DNA of 19,378 nt. It comes from LC029 sp036676475. Lineage in GTDB: Bacteria > Bacillota > Bacilli > Aneurinibacillales > RAOX-1. The stretch lies in the NCBI GenBank assembly GCA_036676475.1, contig JAKFCU010000066.1, forward strand, positions 1 through 19,378, in the 5' to 3' direction. The notes below the pieces were generated by a model. That model had not been told where the DNA came from, did no database searches, and saw nothing but the letters and a program-made list of their open reading frames with translations. The position numbers and the translations under genes were made by a program. How positions within the stretch are numbered: position 1 is the first letter of the stretch; each line of letters starts with the position of its first letter. Of this stretch, positions 15,373 through 19,378 are shown in pieces.

Positions 15373-16323
15373 ATGAGAAAATTATGTTCTTTTCTGTTAT
15401 TATCCCTCGTAGCATCCATCACACTACAAGTAAGTCATGCAGAGGAGATTCAGCCATACCAGGCAGATGAAATCCAACCTTATCATGCAGAGGAGATCCA
15501 GCCATACCAGGCAGATGAAATCCAACCTTATCATGCAGAGGAGATCCAGCCATACCAGGCAGATGAAATCCAACCCTATCATGTAGAGGAAATCGTGCCA
15601 TACCAAGCTGAAGAAATTCAAAGGTATAATCAAGAAGTAGCGGAGCAAATTCAGAAGAATATGGTGGTTCTAAAAATAGGGGACAATCAAGCAGTATCAA
15701 AAGGGGAAGTGAAAAAACTAGATGTAACTCCGGTTGTTATACAAGGCCGTACTTTGGTTCCTGTTCGTTTTATTTCTGAATCACTGGGTTCTTTAGTTAG
15801 TTGGAATCCAAATGATCAACTCATCTCTATTAATCTTGAAAATACCACTATCAAACTATGGATTAATAAAGAGACTGCATTAGTGAATGACCAGCCATCT
15901 CGAATAGATGTACCACCCCAGATCATAAATGGACGTGCGTTTGTACCCATCCGGTTTATTTCTCAAAATCTCAACCAAGATGTCTATTATGATAAAGACT
16001 CTCAACAAATATTAATTTATCCAAAGGGCAGTCTCGAAATAGAAGCCTATACATCTTCCGATATTGAGCCTTTTCAAGCAGAGGATATTGAAATTTTTCA
16101 AGCTGAAGACATAGAAAAATATCAAGCTGAACAGGTGAAGGTCAATCCCCCTGCTCCATCCATAAAAATTAACATTCCTAATCACAAGAATTCTTCCTCA
16201 TCAACAGGAAGCGAAGGTTCCAGTTCCTCAAATGGTCTTTTGTTCTCCCCTGCTGATGGATTTCGATATTCTGATCCTAATGGATTTTGGGGTCAGCAGT
16301 GGTTAAATCCCTTGGGATGGTAG
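15373..16323 (+). CDS. Secreted protein with 8-residue repeats and copper-amine-oxidase-N domains
   Basis: Exported protein of 316 residues. The signal peptide ends at SHA-EE (about 1-23). Eight 8-residue units of the type A-E/D-E-I-Q-P-Y-Q/H (24-87) follow. A region of copper-amine-oxidase N-terminal type (about 95-217) comes next, with two GRTLVPVRFISESLG-like motifs (125-139 and 187-201). Three more repeat units (228-251; DIEPFQAEDIEIFQAE) and a Ser-rich, low-complexity tail ending LNPLGW complete it. Despite the domain name there is no oxidase domain; such modules are common in Bacillales surface proteins. GGAGGT lies 6 nt before ATG 15373; the ATG 15 bases earlier precedes that site. The N-terminal repeat DNA is almost identical between units, suggesting recent expansion. 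Confidence 0.87.
   Translation: MRKLCSFLLLSLVASITLQVSHAEEIQPYQADEIQPYHAEEIQPYQADEIQPYHAEEIQPYQADEIQPYHVEEIVPYQAEEIQRYNQEVAEQIQKNMVVLKIGDNQAVSKGEVKKLDVTPVVIQGRTLVPVRFISESLGSLVSWNPNDQLISINLENTTIKLWINKETALVNDQPSRIDVPPQIINGRAFVPIRFISQNLNQDVYYDKDSQQILIYPKGSLEIEAYTSSDIEPFQAEDIEIFQAEDIEKYQAEQVKVNPPAPSIKINIPNHKNSSSSTGSEGSSSSNGLLFSPADGFRYSDPNGFWGQQWLNPLGW
15439..15630 (+). repeat. 48-bp tandem coding repeat (three near-identical units plus one diverged)
   Basis: Units at 15439-15486, 15487-15534 and 15535-15582 differ at only about two third-codon positions; 15583-15630 is a diverged fourth. Each encodes AEEIQPYQADEIQPYH. There are no spacers, so it is not CRISPR. Confidence 0.92.
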
Positions 16324-16361
16324 CCGGGCGTTGATGGTAAAGTTTCGCACCTTAATATATA

Positions 16362-16390
16362 AGTCTCCTCAGAAATGAGAAGGCTCTTTT
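16362..16390 (+). terminator. Intrinsic terminator of the repeat-protein gene
   Basis: AGTCTCCTCA pairs with TGAGAAGGCT around GAAA (one mismatch, one G-U), followed by CTTTTC. Confidence 0.7.
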
Positions 16391-16405
16391 CAATCTTGTA
16401 ATAAA

Positions 16406-16481
16406 GATACATCACGATACGACAGGTTGGATTGGACCTAAAGTAGTGTTTTTTTTTAGGATCCACTACTGGTCATGTATC
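16406..16481 (+). promoter_or_regulatory. Nested inverted repeats upstream of the second copper-amine-oxidase-N gene
   Basis: GATACAT (16406-16412) matches ATGTATC (16475-16481). Inside, GACC (16435-16438) and AGTAGTG (16442-16448) match CACTACT (16464-16470) and GGTC (16471-16474), around a loop with nine T. A rival pairing GGACCTAAA with TTTTAGGATCC overlaps it. A TATAAT at 16503-16508 follows. It may be an operator or a folded leader; no known family recognised. Confidence 0.45.
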
Positions 16482-16546
16482 CAAAAGCCTGCTCTAACAA
16501 GATATAATGGTAATATCATCTTATTTATATGGAGGGGAAAAGGAAT

Positions 16547-17470
16547 ATGAAAAAGAAGATAGTCATACTAGGCTTATCATTTGTTCTATCGTTGGGTTTG
16601 GTACAATCGACTTTAGCTGCGGAAGTTTGGTCTGATGGAGATTGGCAGCTGGGCGAGCCGACAACAGGAACAACAAATCAAGGAAATACAGGTCAAGGAT
16701 ATACTGAATTATGGTCTGAAAAGCTGTGGTCTGATGAAACCAATATGAATCCTCCAGAACCATCCACGGGGATAAACAAGGCCATCGTATTTGATGTCCT
16801 TCCAATCCTTGAGAATGGACGTATGTTAGTTCCTGTTCGAGATATCCTGGAACCGCTAGGCGCATCATTCGATTGGGATAGTAAAGAAGGAATGGTGAAA
16901 GCAGTTAAAGGATCGACGGTTGTCAAACTAAAAATCAACTCTAAAGTTGCATACGTAAATGGAAAAGAAGTAGCTTTAGAAACACCTGCCAAAATTACAA
17001 AAGGCAGAACAATGGTTCCTTTGCGTTTTATTTCGGAATCTTTGGGCTACAAGGTGGATTGGGACTCTGCTACAACAAAAGTTACCATTAACAATCAATA
17101 TTACTTTTATTTAGATCCACCGAAACAGGAGAAAGATTCTTCTCACTTCTATGCGGGAAATTGGGAAATTTGGGTCCCAGGGGGATATGCTACTACTGAC
17201 TCTACCCTCAATGGAGATGGCTCAACGACCATCAAGCAAGAATATGTGAATGGTGCCAAAGGAAAAATCTTAAGTATTAAAGAGGACGGTTCCTACATAT
17301 GGGAAGTAGTGGGAGAAACGATCAAAGGGGTTTGGCAAACAGCTGAGAATGGGCGGATATTACTTCTTAATGGACAAATGGAGTCTGATTGGTACGTAGA
17401 AAAAGTAGATCAAAATGAAATTAAAATTTATGCTTGGGGAATGACGGAATACGGAACAAGAATAAAGTAA
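16547..17470 (+). CDS. Secreted protein with copper-amine-oxidase-N domain and C-terminal beta domain
   Basis: Exported protein of 307 residues. The signal peptide ends at LAA-EVW (about 1-25). A short linker with repeated WSD/WSE motifs (27-63) is followed by a region with two copper-amine-oxidase-N-type motifs, GRMLVPVRDILEPLG (91-105) and GRTMVPLRFISESLG (153-167). A C-terminal part of about 100 residues (205-307) is rich in Trp and Tyr with short alternating strands, like a small beta-barrel (GVWQTAENGRILLLNG, then DWYVEK). The start is ATG 16547 with GGAGGGG 10 nt upstream; ATG 16529 lies before that site. The gene is related in domain type, but not in repeats, to its left neighbour. Function unknown, likely cell surface or envelope. 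Confidence 0.87.
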   Translation: MKKKIVILGLSFVLSLGLVQSTLAAEVWSDGDWQLGEPTTGTTNQGNTGQGYTELWSEKLWSDETNMNPPEPSTGINKAIVFDVLPILENGRMLVPVRDILEPLGASFDWDSKEGMVKAVKGSTVVKLKINSKVAYVNGKEVALETPAKITKGRTMVPLRFISESLGYKVDWDSATTKVTINNQYYFYLDPPKQEKDSSHFYAGNWEIWVPGGYATTDSTLNGDGSTTIKQEYVNGAKGKILSIKEDGSYIWEVVGETIKGVWQTAENGRILLLNGQMESDWYVEKVDQNEIKIYAWGMTEYGTRIK

Positions 17471-17605
17471 CTGTTTATTGATGAATTAAACCGAAAACCA
17501 TTCAAATCACCTACCCATAAAAGATAAATTAGGCACAAAGCACTATTTAGATAGCTTGATTTATTCTGATAAAATATAACTATATTTGACTTTCACATAG
17601 GTCTA

Positions 17606-17695
17606 CGATAAAGGCAAAACCATTGAAAAGTGGTGACGCAAAGCTAGAGGGGCTTTCTCTGGAAAACCAGAATGCCAGCCAGCTACCGAATATCG
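17606..17695 (+). ncRNA. Cyclic di-GMP-I (GEMM) riboswitch aptamer upstream of a 49-codon gene
   Basis: Core motifs in order: AAAGGCAAAACC, GAAA loop, GTGGTGACGCAAAGC, second hairpin around TTTCTCTGGAAAACCAGA, then ATGCCAGCCAGCTACCG. P1 can form between CGATA (17606-17610) and TATCG (17691-17695). TGACGCAAAGC and GCCAGCCAG are diagnostic. Just after P1, CCTCC (17698-17702) can pair with GGAGG in the ribosome binding site (17725-17732), which suggests control of translation. No T-run terminator is seen. Confidence 0.93.
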
Positions 17696-17740
17696 CGCCT
17701 CCCGTCTGATTTATGTGGAAAAATGGAGGAGGTAGTTAGG

Positions 17741-17890
17741 GTGAACCTAATTCAACGAGTGCAGTATCATTGGCATTGCTATTGGTATCGTCTAAATGAG
17801 CAATTACTTCAGGATTGCAAAGATGACTATGAGAAGGTTAGGATCCACAGCAGAGTAATCTATCACCGGCAAAAAATGTCTTCAATATAA
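17741..17890 (+). CDS. 49-residue protein of unknown function under c-di-GMP riboswitch control
   Basis: Starts at GTG with GGAGGAGGT 7 nt upstream, the best site in the region; upstream in-frame ATGs lie inside the aptamer or the ribosome binding site. The peptide begins VNLIQRVQYHWHCYWYRL, with seven aromatic or His residues clustered at 9-16. A charged middle and a basic end (SRVIYHRQKMSSI) follow. There is no signal peptide or clear membrane helix; it may be one or two amphipathic helices. Not recognised. It was compared with Spo0E-type small phosphatases, but the S-x-x-x-D signature is absent. It is the only gene between the riboswitch and the downstream terminator, so it is the switch's sole target. 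Confidence 0.72.
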   Translation: MNLIQRVQYHWHCYWYRLNEQLLQDCKDDYEKVRIHSRVIYHRQKMSSI

Positions 17891-17924
17891 GCACCTAGTT
17901 ATGAAAGAACGAAAGATTTCTGCT

Positions 17925-17964
17925 AAAAAGCTCGATCATCCAACATGGATAATCGAGCTTTTTC
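17925..17964. terminator. Bidirectional terminator between the small gene and yyaC
   Basis: AAAAAGCTCGAT and ATCGAGCTTTTT flank an inner ATCC/GGAT pairing. A-run and T-run lie on both sides, serving the plus-strand small gene and the minus-strand yyaC gene. Confidence 0.88.
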
Positions 17965-17976
17965 TGTATTTGGGCT

Positions 17977-18002
17977 CGACAAGGATCGACAGGTGACAGG
18001 CA
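17977..18002 (-). repeat. Short relative of the 75-nt repeat, minus strand
   Basis: On the minus strand TGCCTGTCACC, then a diverged stretch and TTGTCG. It begins 4 bp after the yyaC stop codon, the same placement as copies A and B. About 19 of 27 positions match the copy at 15290-15316. Confidence 0.5.
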
Positions 18003-18006
18003 ATGA

Positions 18007-18540
18007 CTATTTTCTTGGGAAGATCCACCTTAAGACAAAAGCCGTTTGTTTGGCCATGTCCATGACTCTATCCAATTGAGTGCACATTAAGAGAAGCTGC
18101 TGCTGAAATCCGGTCTGGATATTCACGATCCCTTTAATATGAAAGTTCCCTACTGGTGCAACCACTTTACCAACCCCTTTTCCAGGTTCGATAGGGCCCT
18201 TTTCAAAAAATAAATAGCCGACATGATTCTTATTGCCTAATGCAGCATCGATTGCGATGATTTCTTTGGATGGAGGGATTTGTTCAATGGTCTCTTGTAA
18301 ATTCAAAAAATGAACCGGCTTATCTATCGATCCATAGACATTACTAAATCCCCGCTCCTTAAGGTATGTCCCCACTAAAGGGCCATAGGCATCCCCTGTA
18401 CACCGGTTACTTCCTATACATAAAAACGCAATATTTTGTTCCTTTAAATCTGGAGTAAGGACTGTATTCCACATTTTGCGATAGGCATAGCTGGTTACCT
18501 TCTCTTTTGCACTGATACTTCGCTCAAGGTCGGCAAGCAT
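18007..18540 (-). CDS. yyaC: YyaC-type spore protein (DUF1256, peptidase-like)
   Basis: Sporulation-associated protein related in fold to the germination protease/hydrogenase-maturation peptidase group. About 177 residues. The nucleus CIGSNRCTGDAYGPLVGTYL at 41-60 and the downstream IDAALG and GKGVGKVVAPVG stretches match the family. The start is placed at ATG 18540 because GGAG lies 9 nt upstream; that GGAG overlaps a preceding in-frame ATG at 18555, which itself has no ribosome binding site. Transcribed alone, with its terminator at 17964-17925. Its presence supports an endospore former. Exact substrate unknown. Confidence 0.88.
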   Translation of the reverse strand: MLADLERSISAKEKVTSYAYRKMWNTVLTPDLKEQNIAFLCIGSNRCTGDAYGPLVGTYLKERGFSNVYGSIDKPVHFLNLQETIEQIPPSKEIIAIDAALGNKNHVGYLFFEKGPIEPGKGVGKVVAPVGNFHIKGIVNIQTGFQQQLLLMCTQLDRVMDMAKQTAFVLRWIFPRK

Positions 18541-18866
18541 AGCTTCACTCTCCATTATGATTATTTTGGTTACATATTAATGAATGCTATAGAAATATTT
18601 TTCTAAAAATCGTTCTTTATTAAGAGTAGGCAGTGAAAAAGAAGCTGATGCGATCTGAATAGGTCAGACTCCGTGGAGCATTGACCTTTTCCTGTGAAAC
18701 CTGTAGTTGTATAATAGTTAGAATTCTGTATCTAACCCTTAGTATAACTCTAATATCGTTCGTTATCAAGAACATATATTATTCATTCTAAAAGTTCTAT
18801 GCTCTTCGTCCGATCGGTCAATCACAGATTTTACAACTCCTTATATTTGAATGTACTAGAGTTGAA
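18541..18866. other. Divergent intergenic region with an orphan hairpin
   Basis: About 325 bp without a gene. It contains AGGTCA (18661-18666) paired with TGACCT (18682-18687), with inner CTC/GAG and TTTT after it, a terminator-like hairpin with no gene before it on the plus strand. TATAAT at 18710-18715 may be the -10 of the downstream membrane protein gene; its -35 is unclear. Confidence 0.4.
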
Positions 18867-19378
18867 ATGGTAAGATGTTCTCTATACTTAAAAGATTGTA
18901 GGTGTAAAAGTTGTGTTTCCGTTGAGGTTACTGCGTTTATTCTCATAGCTTGTCTGATAGGCGGAGCTGTTTTCGTAAGCTATAAAGTCTACATAAAATA
19001 CCTTTATCAATCGCAACATCATATCTCTAGTATCGCTCCAAGTGAAAACACGCCTTTTCAGACGGAGATTCAACTCATTCATCCTGCCTATCAGCTTAAA
19101 CCGTTGAAAAAGAGAAGTTCCGCACTTGAAAAAGGGCTTATTGCTCGTTCGCAAAAGAGATGGCATGTTGTTGATCAAGAGCATCTCCTAGGAGAATTGC
19201 AGCTTGAAGAAATCCTGCTAAAAAATACAGGAGACTATTATTATTTTCTGCGGTATAAGCCTAAGGTGACGAACAATGAACCCTTGCAACTTCAAATTCA
19301 TTGGGGAGCCCAATCTTCATTAGTAAAGGAACGACACATAACTTATCCACCCGTCCCGCAAGGTTCTCCCTATACCAT
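18867..19378 (+). CDS. Membrane-anchored protein with Cys-rich N-terminus (3' end outside window)
   Basis: An open frame from ATG 18867 runs to the window end without a stop (170 codons). It starts MVRCSLYLKDCRCKSC, putting four cysteines in 16 residues. A single membrane helix follows (about 19-41, VEVTAFILIACLIGGAVFVS), then an outside-facing hydrophilic region with mixed strands (LGELQLEEILLKN, YYYFLRYKPK, LQLQIHWGAQ). The ribosome binding site is weak (AGAGTTGA), so the start is uncertain; in-frame alternatives before the helix are few. Not recognised. The overlapping minus-strand frame is its shadow. Confidence 0.6.
   Translation, partial: MVRCSLYLKDCRCKSCVSVEVTAFILIACLIGGAVFVSYKVYIKYLYQSQHHISSIAPSENTPFQTEIQLIHPAYQLKPLKKRSSALEKGLIARSQKRWHVVDQEHLLGELQLEEILLKNTGDYYYFLRYKPKVTNNEPLQLQIHWGAQSSLVKERHITYPPVPQGSPYT

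Noticed and set aside
15439..15630. Possible CRISPR array
   Set aside because: The 48-bp units are contiguous, have no spacers and stay in frame with a secreted protein.
15419..15700. Repetitive open frames on the minus strand
   Set aside because: Shadows of the 48-bp coding repeat on the plus strand, which has the signal peptide, ribosome binding site and domain matches.
17672..17740. N-terminal extension of the 49-residue protein
   Set aside because: Those codons lie in the riboswitch aptamer and ribosome binding site.
17741..17890. Spo0E-like aspartyl-phosphate phosphatase
   Set aside because: Size is similar, but the conserved S-x-x-x-D signature is absent.
18888..19184. 98-codon minus-strand frame
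   Set aside because: Antisense to a better plus-strand frame with a membrane helix that runs through the window end.

Overview
The window looks like chromosomal DNA of an endospore-forming, Gram-positive bacterium of the order Bacillales. Supporting signs are strong AGGAGG-type ribosome binding sites, many TTG and GTG starts, a moderately low GC content, a YyaC-type spore protein gene, and copper-amine-oxidase-N-domain secreted proteins typical of the Paenibacillaceae/Brevibacillus part of that order. The genus is inference. The hoxX-type gene and the flavodiiron protein suggest a lineage with hydrogen, oxygen or nitric-oxide chemistry.

Layout, left to right. (1) 1-648: 3' part of an aldehyde dehydrogenase gene, with its terminator. 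(2) 4516-963, minus strand: a c-di-GMP-controlled operon made of promoter, GEMM/c-di-GMP-I aptamer, antiterminator/terminator, a six-TM chemoreceptor and hoxX. (3) 4574-6918: two tandem copies of a 51-bp repeat (a third lies at 701-751), then a flavodiiron protein and a Crp/Fnr-family regulator, with a well placed GTGA-N6-TCAC palindrome before the regulator. (4) 7180-11679: an apparent three-gene operon of a DNA methyltransferase-like protein with an altered catalytic motif, a short-chain dehydrogenase and a membrane GGDEF-EAL protein. (5) 11850-13715: a two-domain PTPS/QueD-like protein and an FRG-domain protein, each followed directly by a 75-nt foldable repeat. (6) 14025-15137: a GAF-HD-GYP phosphodiesterase. 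(7) 15373-17470: two secreted proteins with copper-amine-oxidase-N domains, one carrying eleven 8-residue repeats. (8) 17606-17890: a second c-di-GMP-I aptamer ahead of a 49-codon gene. (9) 18540-18007, minus: yyaC-like gene. (10) 18867-end: a partial membrane protein gene with a Cys-rich N-terminus.

The theme is cyclic di-GMP. One enzyme carries both synthesis and breakdown domains (GGDEF-EAL), one is a breakdown enzyme (HD-GYP), and two riboswitches read the signal. The first riboswitch has visible OFF-switch logic: a 12-nt antiterminator competes with both the aptamer P1 helix and the terminator. High c-di-GMP should therefore shut off the chemoreceptor and hoxX together. The second probably acts on translation of a tiny uncharacterised protein. 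The most novel points are the riboswitch-chemoreceptor-hoxX operon, the riboswitch-controlled small protein, the structured intergenic repeats and the variant methyltransferase. No CRISPR array, insertion sequence, rRNA or tRNA gene was seen.
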